From Cyanodermella asteris (Eukaryota; Ascomycota; Lecanoromycetes; Ostropales; Stictidaceae): a DNA stretch of 64,000 bases. Shown in pieces: positions 10,525 to 23,060 of this stretch; positions within the stretch are counted from its first letter, which is position 1; each line of letters starts with the position of its first letter. The notes beneath the pieces were generated by a model. It did no database searches, had not been told where the DNA came from, and was given only the letters and a program-made list of their open reading frames with translations. The stretch spans positions 2,877,239 through 2,941,238 of the forward strand of contig UYJD01000001.1 of the NCBI GenBank assembly GCA_900618795.1, in the 5' to 3' direction. Position numbers and translations under genes: made by a program.

Positions 10525-12099
10525 GTTCAAGACTTGCTACAGCACCAGAGTTTGGCTGTCCCAGCCCGTAGTGTCTTCCGCAATAGACATTACAGCATTG
10601 TGGATTTCAGTACACACAAAGGAATGAAAACAATTGGTCCAATCCAACGGATGACAAGATAAAAGTGTGCCGATCTGGAGAAACGCTTGGATATTCTCCA
10701 CGAGGAGGGCACACTCTATGACATAGCACGGCACATCAACCTCTTGACAAAGACATGATAAAGCTCGACCAAGGACACGCACACCGGTAGCAACCCAAGT
10801 GCGCGGTTCGGTCGACGAATCTTGACGAATGGTGCCGCGCGGAATGTCTCTGGCTGTCTCGATCGGGCAGTGAAAATAGGACGAAAGCACCTCGAAGTGG
10901 AGGGGTAGGAAATTTTATGTGTTTGGCTTTTCTCTTGGCCTGCGGTGGGCCTGAGATGGTGCGAGTTCGACCGCTGGGAAAGACTGGAAATGTCGTGTTA
11001 CGGTCGTGATGGGTGCTGTTTCTGAGGGTGTGGAGAGATAGGCGCTATCTGATAGCGGATCGAAGCGAGGGGGAAAGGTTCTGAGGTTGGGAGAGGTTGA
11101 GATCGACAGCCGAGGAAGTCGGACGAGGTTGAAGTTGGAACATGACGACATCAGATTTCTTCGTCCACAATCGTTCCTTACCACACAGCCAGACTCATAA
11201 TCATTGCGTACCTGCTTGCTAGACCTTGTATGATAATTGCAAGGTTTGCGAATGCTGAAGCCCGCTATCATCGCCAAAGTCTGCATGATGGACTTCCTAA
11301 GGCGTCGTTGCAGTCAAATGTTGACCTCTAAACTTTCCATCCACAAGACCTCCATACACATACGTCGGTCGGCCAGGCGATTGTCAGTAGTCTGTGGCAG
11401 ACCAATTCATTGTTTCCTTGATCGTTGATCGATGGCGCATCTCCGCGCAACCAGCCCTTCCAAGCCAATTGTGGCGCTGCAGCAAAGAGTTTACCACTAC
11501 ATTATGCTCGCCGAGCGGCTTGTGGAGACGTGACGATTGGCGTGACGATTAAGGTTGACGCGAATTTTGGTTCCGTGGAGAACTCCACAGCGCGTTGAAA
11601 GTGCCCGCCTGAAGGCGTCGATAAGCGTGGCTTACGGCTTGACAGGAGCAGGAAGCAGAAAGGCTCCTGTGGTGGTCAGATAGTAAAGTGTAGGGCTCTG
11701 CTCGTGGCTCGTAGGCTGTCACGATGGGTTGTTGCGTTTGTATCGATGCATTTCACCACCAAAGTTGAAGACGTCAGATCCGCTCTTTTACTGGCCGCAC
11801 GACGGTGCGTGAGTGAAACGCCGACATGCGCATCGAGTAGCGAGATATGCAGAAGGCGCGAGCACCGAGATGAGTCTGCAGTAGACTCCTCAAATTCGCA
11901 ATCTTCTACCTAAATACACAACCAGAGTAGCAAGCCCATTTATTCCACAAAACGACGAATCATAGACCAGTGCGACCACCCATCAGGGGAACCTCGAAAC
12001 GCCGTACATCAATGCTCGATCGCTTTTTTGTTATCATACAAGCATGGAGTCATTCACCTCAACGAATAGGAATAGCCTGCCGAGCTGAGATCAACCCCA
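10525..12099. other. Gene-free stretch
   Basis: About 1.6 kb with only short, unconvincing frames on both strands. It contains the promoter side of the cytochrome b561 gene and the 3' UTR of eIF5B. Confidence 0.45.
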
Positions 12100-15000
12100 T
12101 CAAGGAATGTCGAAGAGGGGTTTCATCTTCTTGATCAGCGCCCATTCCTCGTTGCTGACATCACTGCGGAAGAATTCCTTTAGCGTATCGATACTCTTGC
12201 GAGAGATCATGCTGTACAAGGTGTCGTCTTCCTCGAGTTGGCGGCCGTACATGGGCTGATTGGGTCCTTCGATCTTGACAGCGACTGAGGGTTGGCCCTT
12301 CTTGCAAATGGGAACGACTTTATGGTCACGTTCGATGGACGTTCTGTAAATTGTCAGTAAACTGTTACGGGACCGGACATGGAGAGAGAGACTTACATTC
12401 TGCCGAGAGAGATGATTTCCTTCACGTTGGTAACTGGGTTAGTTTTGACGACGGCAATCGGGGTTAGTGGACGCAGGTTGCCCTCCACGACATCAACGCC
12501 AACAACGATGGGATCTTTTTTGTTGAAGACGGCGACTGGCTTAAGGACACAAGGGAAGACTGCAAGCATCTTGCTCTCCTCCTTGCGCTGCTCAGCCAGC
12601 TGAGCCATATGCGCTGTGAAATTGTCAAACAAATGGTAGATGATATCAGCCTGGAAGATTTTGACTCCAGCCTCCGCGGCGTATTGCTCCGCCGCAGGAT
12701 CGACCTTGACATCGAAGCAGAGCATGACAGCATACTCGCGAGCCTTCTCGAGCATGACACCACACTGCATGACGTCTCGCTTGTAGACGGGACCGATGCT
12801 GATGTTTGCGACTGGAATTTTCGACACCTTGAGGAACTCCAGGAGCGCTTCAAGTGAACCTAGGGTCGAAGCTTGTACGGAAACACCTCGTCCGGTCTTG
12901 GAGACACGGCTGAGCAAGTTCTCGATATCGGACATGACTTCCTCCTCAATGTCCTCCTCATCATCGTCAGGGCCTACGACCATCAACCGAGAACCAGCAA
13001 TGGCCTGTTCGAGGTCGTTTGCCGCAATCTTCACACCGAGTGATGCCTTGACTTCTTCGTGATGGACGTAGGCTGATTTGACTCGCAACTCCTTCAGAGG
13101 CGCTGGCGTCAGCAGAGCTCTGATGTTTGTGGCAATGGGCCCGTTAAGACCGCAAAGCACTATTCGATCGCCTTCCTTCAAGACACCGTTTGATAGAACA
13201 ACGTCTATTGTTGTGCCCAGGCCTTCGATGACCTTGACTTCAAGAACGGTACATGACACTTCAGACAGGTACATCAGAGCACCGGTCATACGCTCCTGGG
13301 TCAATTGTGTGATGAGCTTGATCATGTCGGGGATACCTTCGCCAGTGTGTGCGGAAGTGGGCACCAACGAGACATTCCTGGCCATAGACTTGTTCTCGTA
13401 GTAGAGCTCAGAGTTGAACCCCTGCTCCGCAAAGGCGACCTTGGTCTGGTCCAGACGATTTCTGAATTCCTGCTGGACAGCCTTGTTTTGCAGGGCTAAC
13501 GAGTCCTGGAAACCGTTGTTGTCGATCCTCTTCCAGCCATAAAGACGATCGATCTTATTGAGTGCGACAATGAAAGGCGTCTTTCTGTCTCTGAGCAAAC
13601 GCATCGATTCCAGCGTTTGAGGCTCCAGACCGTGCATGATATCAACAACGAGAATGGCAATGTTGCAGAGCGACGAACCACGCGATCTCAAGTTTGTGAA
13701 AGACTCGTGACCAGGTGTGTCAATGACGAGGAGACCGGGAATCTTGAACTCAAACTTGCCATCCTTGTTGACAACTTGTGTCTTTTGCTCGAGGGCTTCG
13801 ACAGGGAAAAAGGTTGCACCAATCTGTTGAGTGATACCACCAGCTTCGCCTTCTTGGACATTCGTCTGACGGATTTTGTCCAGAAGTTTCGTCTTACCAG
13901 TATCGACGTGACCGAGAATACAACAAATGGGTGATCGCAGGTTGTCTTTCGACGCCGCTGCCTGTGCATCCTTCCTCTGTTGTTCTCTTCGTGCTACTGC
14001 TGCAGCCTTCCTCTCGGCGGCGGCTCTCTGTGTGGCGGTTTGAACTTCGTCTTCCGAGGAGTCAGAGTCTTCATCAGATGATTCGTCCTTGTTTGCGGCT
14101 GATTTTGCCTCGCGAACTGGAAGCTGCTTCTGCTCGTTGCCTGCGGTCGCCTTGCCCGCAGTGCCGTTTGTCTCTGACTTCGTACCATTCACAGGCTTGC
14201 CGTTCGTAGCAGAAGCAGCGTCCTCTTCGTCAGTCTCAGCATCCCAGCTATCTTTAACATCGTCTTCGGCATCGGCAGCCTTCTCCCAATCGTCATCCTC
14301 GGATTCTGCAACCTGAGCAGCCTCATGTTCGGCCTTCAGTCGCTCCTCTTCTTTCCGGGCTACTTCACGCTCCTTTGCCAGACGTTCTGCTTCGGCTTCG
14401 GCAGCCTTCTTGGCTTCTTCAAGACGCTTGGCCTCCTCTTCTGCCTTGGACGGGCCTGTACCCTTGCCCTTCTTCTTGCTTTCGTATACGGGCTTCTTCT
14501 TCTCTTCGGCGCCATCTTCGAGACCAGCAACCTTCATTCCAGCCGCAAGCATCGTTTGTCTCGCCTGTTCCGCTCTCGCCTTGGCTTCCTTTTGTGCCTT
14601 GGTGAGCAACAGACCCTGCTTCTTCAGCTCTTCTTTCTTCTCTTTCTCCTTCTGCTTTCTTCGTTCTCTGGCTTCGGCCTCCTTCTTGGCTTGTTCTTCA
14701 TCTAGCAGTGCAGCTTCGCGTTCTGCGGCTTCTTGTTCGGCTTTCAGTCTGGCAGCCTCCTCTTCCTGCTTTTTCCGTTGCTCCATCTGTTTCTGCAAAG
14801 CAGCCAGGTGTGCCGGAACCTTCTTCTTCTTACCATCCTTGTCGGTCGCCGAAGCGGGCTCAGGCTCTGATGCCTTCTCCTCAACCTTCTCGGCCTTTGC
14901 CTCAGGCTCGGCGGCTTTCGCGGGAGCAGTCTTCTTCTTCTTTTCCGCCTGTTCCTTCTTTCTCTGCTTCTCCCTCTCCTTCTTCTCCTTCTCCTTCTCC

Positions 15001-15422
15001 TTCTTCGATTTCACTCGGCCGTCGCCTCCCTCATCTGCATCTTCACCGTCACCCTTTGTCGGTGCCGCGCCCTTGGTTTGTGCTGCTTTTCCCTTGCCAC
15101 CCTTGCCCTTTACGGGCTCCGCGAAAATGTCGTCTGCTGTCGCTTCTTCCGCGATCGCGGGCTCCGGGGCTGGGCTGTCTGTACCGGCATCCTCACCTTC
15201 GACGAAATCATTTGTGGGCTTTCCCTTCTTTGCTCTCTTGCCCTTGTTCTTTCGTAGCGCGGCGAGCAGTCCTCCCGCACCACTCTCCTCTTGTTCGTCG
15301 TCTGCAGCATCGGCAGCTTTGGCGTCTGCGGTCGCAGCGGCGATGGGATCTGATGTCTCGCCTAGAGCTTCGGCCTCCCAGTCATCATCCTGCTTCTTGC
15401 TCTTCTTGCCTTTAGGTGGCAT
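12100..15422 (-). CDS. FUN12: Translation initiation factor eIF5B
   Basis: Two exons, 15422-12397 and 12343-12100, joined in phase 2 over a 53-nt GTAAGT...ACAG intron, give 1089 residues, near the usual length. This GTPase joins the ribosomal subunits at the end of initiation. The first ~490 residues are the typical highly charged Lys/Glu/Ala-rich tail. The G domain follows: GHVDTGKT at 504-511, DTPGH at 568-572 and NKID at 622-625, with the catalytic His in DTPGH. Domains II-IV follow, and the second exon adds the C-terminal end ([20 protein letters not shown] ... LFDIP), which aligns with the conserved eIF5B C-terminus. The start [10 protein letters not shown] is a true ATG. Stopping at the end of the first exon would truncate domain IV. 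Confidence 0.97.
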
Positions 15423-16114
15423 CTTGGCAGCGGATTCTGGGTATGATTAGTAGGGACGAAATGTGGGATCAGTCGGGCCAAATGTGAGGCCGTATGGGTG
15501 ACTACTTGAAGAGAGAAGATGAAGTGCCCGCACACAGCAGGAGAGAAAAAGGTGAAGATGACGAAGGCGCGAAAATAATTTGGTGGCACAATCCTGGATG
15601 GTGGCCACACAGTAGAGAGCCCACTGACGGCGAGTCAGCGGCTCGTTTGCGGTCGCGGTTTGGCGGGACTTGTGCTTGTTGCGGGGCAGACTCCCGGCTA
15701 ACCCGGCGCCGTTTGGTGGACAGAGCTTATTTGCGACTTGTCACGTGGAAAGAAGCCCTATTATTTTGAACATTCATGCTACTCATTCTTCGAGCAAACA
15801 CAACCGTATGCACATGCAATCTGACTCTATGGGGACGCTCAGGTTGAGAGTCCTGGGTCCGATCGGCAGTTCAAATAAGTGACTCGAAACTTGCAAGAGC
15901 GTCGTCGTCGGTCCTTGATTTTTGAAGGACGATATTGTCAATGATGAGACAGCGTCCTTGAGGTTAAAGTGGAAAGAAATCGACGTGCACGCGATCCTAG
16001 GTGAGTCTTGGAATCTATGAGTATTCGATGGAAGACGAAGATCCGTGAAGTATGTACAATAAGCCGCCTTGCAGGAATATGCGTTCGCAGAAGTGCCATC
16101 AAATTCGAGAACAC
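15423..16114. other. Intergenic, eIF5B promoter side
   Basis: About 0.7 kb. The part next to 15422 is the eIF5B upstream region, and the part next to 16115 is downstream of the CPSF_A-like gene. No separate gene was recognised. Confidence 0.45.
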
Positions 16115-19100
16115 TCACAATCGTGGCTCCCACAGCGTCCTGATCCATTCTATAATTCGAGCGCACATCGGCTCGCCTAGCAATTCCGGCGAAACGTGCC
16201 GCGCAAGTTCTTTCAAAAGCGCTATGCGACCCTCCTTCGTGTTCAATTGCGACTCGTGATTTTGCGCGCGCGCGTTATTCATCAATGTTTCCCCCAGATC
16301 ATTGACTGTCAGCCTTCTCAGCACATCACCATTGATGTGCATCAGCCCTCGAGTCGCCTTGCGGGGCCTGATTAGCGACGGATTCAGGGGCTGTTTGGGT
16401 ATGTTGTTGTGATCCAATCCATCTTTCCAAGTAAATGGGCAAATACCGCGATCCTGCCCCGCAAGACTCTGAATGTAGCGCAGGAGTTTCCATTCGTCCT
16501 CGGAAAGGAGTTTGAATTGGTGGAAGGCGCCTGAAGCGGTATTTCCGATAAGCCAGTCTTCGTCTTGAGGCGTCATGTGTATCAAAGTGCCCTGCAGGTC
16601 CGCTTCGAACATGCAATGGAGATTTTCCTTTCGGAAGCGACCTGGGCCAGAATCTGATGGCGTGCTGTCGTCAAACCAAAAGCCCAGAACCCCTTCATGA
16701 CTGAGTGATAAGGCGACTGAGGTAGAACTGGAAGACCTGTATTAGTTGGTTAGCTTGAGTTAGTCCTTTGGGTGAGGCCAAGTATTCGAGAAACTTACGA
16801 GAGACGAATTTGCTTCATCGCCTTGTGGCCTTCGCTTTCCCAGCGCCGATCACTCCCCATCTCGTAGACTGCCAATTGCTTCTCTCCAGTAGCGTATACA
16901 AGTTTGTTTCCTATCAAAGACTGTGCGACGTGGAGGGCGTTGATGTTTGGCACCAAATTTCGATGGCTCGATATGATATTGGTCCATTGCAGCTTTTGTC
17001 GACCCTCCGGTTTCTGCAATGTGATTATCTGAAGCTCTTGGTTGGTCGCTATGACTAGACTGTCTTTGTCATACGGGGCAACGGCATCAATTGGGTGATC
17101 TAGCTTGTATTTTGAGCGATATGACCAAGCTAGAGGCGCATTTGAATGCTCTCGACCCAGGCGGTATAGAAACAGTCGACCCTGTTGATCTGGAGATGTG
17201 CTCGGTTGTTTGCTTTTCCTGGGGGTTACGGCGGAAACGACCAGTAGCTTGTATTTGAAGCCTTCGATATCCGCGTCCCACTCGAACATGTCCTTGATCT
17301 CCCCTCCGGACTTGAGGATGCTGTTCGTATTTGCTTCGCCCAGCCTATCCTTTCTCTTGCGCACGTATCCAATTCTTTCGAATTTCTGGCGGGTACCATA
17401 GGTTGTTGGTGGACTTGGTCCACGGCCAGGCATAGACTGTTCGCGAGAAGACAATTGAGTGTGCCGATACACAACAGCCAGTCCGCCGTCATAGTTCCTC
17501 ACCGCAGTGATGTTGCAAGGAGCGTAGCCAGACTCGAAGATTTTCTGTTTGTCACAAAATGTCCTTGCCTCACCCAGGGAGGTGAATAAAGCCTTGTCTT
17601 TGCTCAAAAAGACGACCATTGGCTTTTCGCCTTCCTGACTCGGCATTGTCGACATGGCCTCGATCTCAACCAGTTTGGTCTCCTTGGACAGTGATATCCG
17701 ACGACGGAAGACATGACCACCCCTAATACCGCGCTCGAGGCGGTCTATTTTCCCATCTCGTAAAGCCAGCACAGCGTCAGGGATGCTCAGTAACCTAACA
17801 GACCCTTCACCAATGCGGATGTTGCAGTTGCTGAGAATACGGCCGGTGTCTGGTTCCAAACCAACAAAACGTACCGTGCCGTCTCGCATACCCATTGTGA
17901 CCAGAATGCCCTCTGATTGAGTTTGCAACACAATCGATTCGCACGGACCTGTACAGTCAAGATTACAGGTCATGACAAAATCTCCCGCTGAACTCAACTC
18001 AGCGATGAAGACCCGAGTCCAGGTTGATATGGCCAAAAATTGCGAACCGCTGTTGCTGGTGGTCGTTGTCATGCAGGTAACATCGCTGAATTCGTCGCTC
18101 AGGGGCAGTTGTTGATCATGACTAGGTCCTGTGTTGATGTGAACAGCATCGTCACCCACGTGAATCCTGGCACGGCCGATGAATGCTCTTGGGGAATGAG
18201 GCACAAACGTGAAGATGTAATTCGAAGCTGGGTCCAGACATGCGGCAGTTGCATGATCTTCGAGTTTGATTATTTGCTTCTTACCCTTCCCAAGCGTGGC
18301 TCGAATGTTAGAAGCAGTCACCTGGACAAATGCGCCATTTTGAAGTTTACCGGCGACGAGGGTTCGCGATGATCTGTCGAAAAACTGTTCGATCTCTGCT
18401 GCTAAAGCCGCAGTGCGCCTGTCTTCGCCGAAAGAGAAGTGTTGGCACTGCGTCTCTGTTGGTAGGGACGACAGCAGGAACAACGAGGACGAGTCTTCGA
18501 CAGGCAAGATCCATTGGTCCTGGTTATGATACTGGCCTGTCGCCGTGCCCCAAGTCGTGGCCTCAAGCGCTGTATGTAGATAGCTCAGTTCATCAGAAAG
18601 AGAGGAAGTTGCAATACGAGCGGGATTAGACGCAACACTGAAGTCGTGGACAGTGCTCCAGTCAGGAAAGTGCTGCCTGGGCTTGAACTCTCGTTGAGGC
18701 TTGACGGTGAAGAAGCCACTAGATGTGACCACAAGCTCGCGATCGCCATCAACGCCAGGTATCAGTGCAAATGCGGTATCCGCCGGTGATTCGAGATCCA
18801 GATCATTTCTGACGTCAATGTCGCTGCCCTTTTGAGACTCAATGTACAAGACTTTGCCATCCTCGCGACAAATGTAGAAGTGTTCCCATTCTTCGTGAAA
18901 GTCAGGCCGACGGGTTGGCTTCGCCCATGCCATCCAGTTGAGTGGACCCCTGGAGATACCGCTATACGCTGACTGGTGTTCGGTTTCTCCGTTATTTTGG
19001 AGTGATCTGACCAATATCTTCGGCGAGCCGGACATGATATCGTTGTAGCGGGCGATGTAGTGTTCGTTCAGGAGCACAAAGCCGGTATATGAGGTGCAAG

Positions 19101-20163
19101 GTATGAGTAGATGCGGATCTTTCAGTTTGGGGCTGATTGGCATGGTGTACCACTCTTGGCGTAGACCATCGCTGAGAGATTGTCTCGTGTCCCAGTCCCA
19201 TCTCTGGAGTTGAAGATGTTCTCGATTGTCCTTGTCGCGATACATGACTAAAAGGAGAATGATGGCTGTTTCATTGTCGGAGGTTGGGGGCTGGAGGAAA
19301 TCCATCTTCATGATAACGCCGTTGACGCTGACCTGTTTTTCTTCCGCGAATGGCTGGAACAGCTCATCCGTTTTATGATTGGAGCCATTTGCTGACCCGT
19401 TCTGATCCTGGAACCACTCGTGTTTTGGCTTGATGCGATATAGTATGAACCGATCCGCTCGTGCTCCGACGGCGACTGCTCGGCCTCGCGGTTCCACTGC
19501 GAGACACGCACCCAATCTAAGGCTCTCTCTCGGCTCTCCATCATCGATTGTGGGTGAATGGGCGGGTAAAGGTCTCTGACAGAACACAAATTCCGGGCGT
19601 TCGGAGTGAAGGAATAAAACAGCAATAGAATCCCGTTTACCTCGACGGAGGGTCAGCACCAGCACCTGCGGCGGAATGGGGTGCAAGTCAGTGTCCACAG
19701 ACGTGCCATCTGACGTGCCTTCATCAGTCTCGGCTTCTGACGAGCGCGAGGTCGCTCTTGAGAAAATGAAATCTTTCGTACGAGAATTGAGAGTGTAAGA
19801 TGAGGGTGGCGCCTCCTTCGCCAGCCAGTCAAGCTTTGGACGCTCGAGTGTCAGAATCTGAGACGCAAGTATGGAGGAGTCGAAGTCGCTTTTCGTCAGT
19901 ACCTGCTGAAGGCATCCAAGATATGGATCGTCTTGTTCGTCTTCGTAAGGTATGACAGGCTCGTAGGCGAGCACCAGGTGCCTAATAGCAATGTGGCTTT
20001 TGTGAACAAAAATTATATCAGTAACCTTGTCGGTTTGGATGGTAGCCGAGTGAATGGCTTTGACCTGGGAGCTCCTTGCCAGTGTGCTGGAGAAGAGGCC
20101 TCGAACTGGCGGCTGTGGAGCGCTGTCGATGAGGTTGGCGATGCTGGGCTTAGTGGTTGCCAT
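16115..20163 (-). CDS. MMS1_N/CPSF_A-superfamily beta-propeller protein
   Basis: Two exons, 20163-16799 and 16736-16115, joined in phase 2 over a 62-nt GTAAGT...ACAG intron, give 1328 residues. The N-terminal half has features of the MMS1_N domain seen in DDB1, CPSF160 and Rse1 relatives, for example LGACLAVEPRGRAVAVG followed by FILYRIKP. The second exon carries FEADLQGTLIHM and INGDVLRRLT, resembling the C-terminal CPSF_A region. Such proteins are scaffolds in ubiquitin ligase, polyadenylation or splicing complexes; which one is not shown here. The apparent upstream extension begins at GTG, so I use the ATG at 20163 (MATTKPS). The stop is followed by a GTGAGT-like donor (complement of about 16112-16117), so a further short exon is possible. 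It diverges from the TBC gene. Confidence 0.65.
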
Positions 20164-21621
20164 GCTGAAGTCGCTCACATGGGTGGAGCTTTCCGTGCCG
20201 GCTTACTGGCCCGAGGACGGTCCGCCGCGTGGAGGTTAGAGGTTGAAATCTTGATCCGTGGTACAGTTACGATGCGGTAACCAAGCACGGAACCAAGCAG
20301 GCACGAACGCACAACTGCCGGAACGGAAACCGGAGAGGAGGGCCGAGAAGAGACCCGGGACAGAGGGAATAAAGTCAACAAGCACAATGGGTGGATTTGA
20401 GCTCGGGCTTTAGTCCAGCAAGACGACCTCGCAGTGGTTATCCCTTGTCAGACGAGGTTGGTGCGGGAGCGGATTTGAATGAGCACGTGCTGGATTGGCG
20501 GAGGAAGAAATGCAGCATGATTGCCCGCAAACGTCGGACGAGGGCCGAAGCATAAAGACGAGTGGAATGCTGACAGGCAAGGACGTCGTCACATCGGCGG
20601 AGGGTGATGACAATAACAGGTTGGGGAGTGACGGCCGTGGTGGAGAACTGGAGATGCTGCGGATCAAATAAGCATCCAGGGAGCTCGACGGGCTCGACAG
20701 GGCAGCGCTGCGCAGAGACCGGCTCCAGTCATCAGCGGCGCCGTGGTGAGATACGAGCCTGGCGTAGCTTGAGATGCTGTATGGAGGGCTCAGGATAGGT
20801 CGAAATGTCAAAGGTGAGATGCAGCAAGCTGTGTGGTTTGTCACCACGCCGGCCCGTGGTTGTCAGGTTTGCTGATTCCAGACCCGTAGGGCAGACATGT
20901 GTAAGTATTATTCAACGTATATTTCCACCGACTGACAGTTCATAAACTAGCAGAGGGACGGGGCAAAGTCCACACGTTGGCTCGACGCCATGTCAGCTCG
21001 CCGCATGTAGTTGGCTCAATTCATTGGTGCTGCAATTCCGGGCGTTGGCGATCGTATTCTCAGCCTGGCCAGCACGATGGCGACCTGACGAAGCACAGCT
21101 AGACCGGTCCATCGTCAGTACAGTCTAGCTCTCATGATAGTGCAGCTACATGCGTCGATGGCGGAGATTCCCGCACAACTCATCTTTGGCCACTGTTTTG
21201 CTGCCGTGTATCGGTCGTCTGTCGGGCACTTGTGGTGCGGCGCCGAATTTGTTCTTCGCCTCCAGCAAAGTGGCTTCTTGCTTGCCGAACAGCGAGCCCG
21301 ACGTCGACCATCCACCAACTCCGCTACCTTACAATCACCGCTCACATCATAATAGTGTCAATCTGCGCCTGCAACCATGCTTCTTTGACCCCTGTGGACC
21401 GACGCATTCCGGTCCAGCCACCGATCCGGCCGTCTGATGCGCTGAGCCCACCTTTCAAGCCACTTGACGCTTTTGCATCCTGCCGCTGAATGCCAGCATA
21501 GCAGTGTCACGGGCATTCGACCTGGAGGCTCAAGCTCGTCTCTGACCGTCATTTTGGTACTTTATTTGCTTTTTCCGTGCTCTACGCACGTGACGGCGTC
21601 TCCACGGTCCCGAGAGCTGCC
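20164..21621. promoter_or_regulatory. Divergent intergenic region
   Basis: 1.46 kb between the start of the CPSF_A-like gene (minus) and the TBC gene (plus). It must hold both promoters. No motif is clear enough to name, and the short frames inside have no family resemblance. Confidence 0.4.
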
Positions 21622-23060
21622 ATGTCGTCCGACCAGAACGTTCAAGCCGAGCTAGTGGCTGCTAAGGAACTTGATAACGTGGCAACCGAAGCCGAAATCC
21701 TTGATGGAACGGCTGAAGAAATACGTGACGCCGTTCTGCAGGCCCAGACCATGCGTTCCAGTTCAGATCGGCTCAGTCTGATTTCGACCTACACTCGACG
21801 GCCGGGAGGACTAGCCAGCGACCAGCTGCGTCAATTGGCCTGTGAGTATACAGTCTATGGGTCATCTGCTCTCCTAGAGTATTCACCTCTCACCAGCATC
21901 AGTGACATGTCCATCCAGCGCTAATGATGTCGTGAAAAGGGCCAATCTTGCTAGGTGATTCTGGTGGTGGTCCTACTAGCCAGCTGTCAGAGACACAAGT
22001 GGGCACCCTTGATCGGAAATTGTCAAGCACGAACTGGCATGAGCTTCCCGAGCATAGCGACGAGGGCCAGGTTCGACTGGACGTCAACCGTTCTTTCATA
22101 TACTATCCCAACGGTAAGCGTCTCCCCCACCGCCCGCTCCTGCATCAGCACTGACAACACCCAGACAAGTCAGAAACTCAACTTGACCGCCTCAAGACCG
22201 ATCTTCTCGATGTCATCACAGCCACTCTTCGTCGGCATCCCAGACTATGCTACTTCCAGGGCTTCCATGACATCGTTCAGGTTCTGCTGCTCGTCCTTGG
22301 TAAGGAAAGCGCATTTGATGCCGTCCCACGCCTATCTCTACTGCGCCTTCGCGACTTCATGTTGCCCTCGCTTGCGTCGTCTATCACGCATCTGGAGCTC
22401 TTGCCTGCCATACTAGCTGCCGCAGATCCTGCACTGGCAGCGCATATCTCCCATACCAGACCTTTCTTCGCTTTGGCAGCCACACTTACAATGTTTTCGC
22501 ATGATGTCGAGTCTTACTCTGAGATCGCACGTCTGTTTGACTTTCTGCTGGCAGAGGAAGCGGCTGTCTCTGTTTATCTGTTCGCTTCGGTTATACTGTC
22601 GCGACGGGACGAGCTTCTGGCCATACCCGCAGAGGATCAGGATATCTTGTCCTTCACATTGTCAAAACTGCCAAAGCCACTGGATTTTGAAGCCATCATC
22701 CAAGACTGCGTGTTTTTGATCGAAAGTCACCCACCAGAGAACCTTCCTCGCCGAGCATGGAGCAGGGTCTCTCCATACAGCGTGCTCAAAACGACACGTG
22801 CTAGCCAGCTTCATGACCTTGCAGATGCTGAGAAACTATTTGACAAACAGCTGGTGCAGTTGGCCTGGCAGGAGCGCCGCAACAGAGCCGTGTCGACTCT
22901 TTGGGTCTACCGCAGACCTCTTGGCGGCATCGGCGCTGCTGTGTTGGTTGCTGTGCTGTCATACTGGTTACGACAGCCTTCTGGCATGTCTGCGTTGTCC
23001 TACGCAACCAATAGACTCATGCTGTTTGGTGAGATGCTCGTACGCATGGTCCAAAGTTAA
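21622..23060 (+). CDS. TBC-domain Rab GTPase-activating protein (TBC1D20/Gyp8-like)
   Basis: Three exons, 21622-21841, 21940-22113 and 22165-23060 (introns GTGAGT...AAAG and GTAAGC...CCAG, both phase 1), give 429 residues. The Rab-GAP dual-finger motifs are both present: VRLDVNR with arginine finger R124 and YFQG with glutamine finger Q163. Exon junctions rebuild conserved words (LAWPILLGD, FIYYPNDKSETQ). The C-terminus has a hydrophobic segment (GIGAAVLVAVLSYWL) that could anchor it to the ER, as in TBC1D20 and Gyp8, which act on Rab1/Ypt1-type GTPases. The frame upstream of 21622 lacks an ATG. It was fragmented into short frames before splicing, so it is easy to miss. Confidence 0.92.

Noticed and set aside
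14410-15450. Long plus-strand frame (346 codons) antisense to eIF5B
   Set aside because: Its Ser/Phe/Ala-rich low-complexity content is the mirror of the Lys/Glu codons of the eIF5B N-terminus; no family resemblance.
20410-20847. Minus-strand Ser/Pro-rich frame in the divergent region
   Set aside because: Low complexity, no similarity, and not linked to a neighbouring exon.
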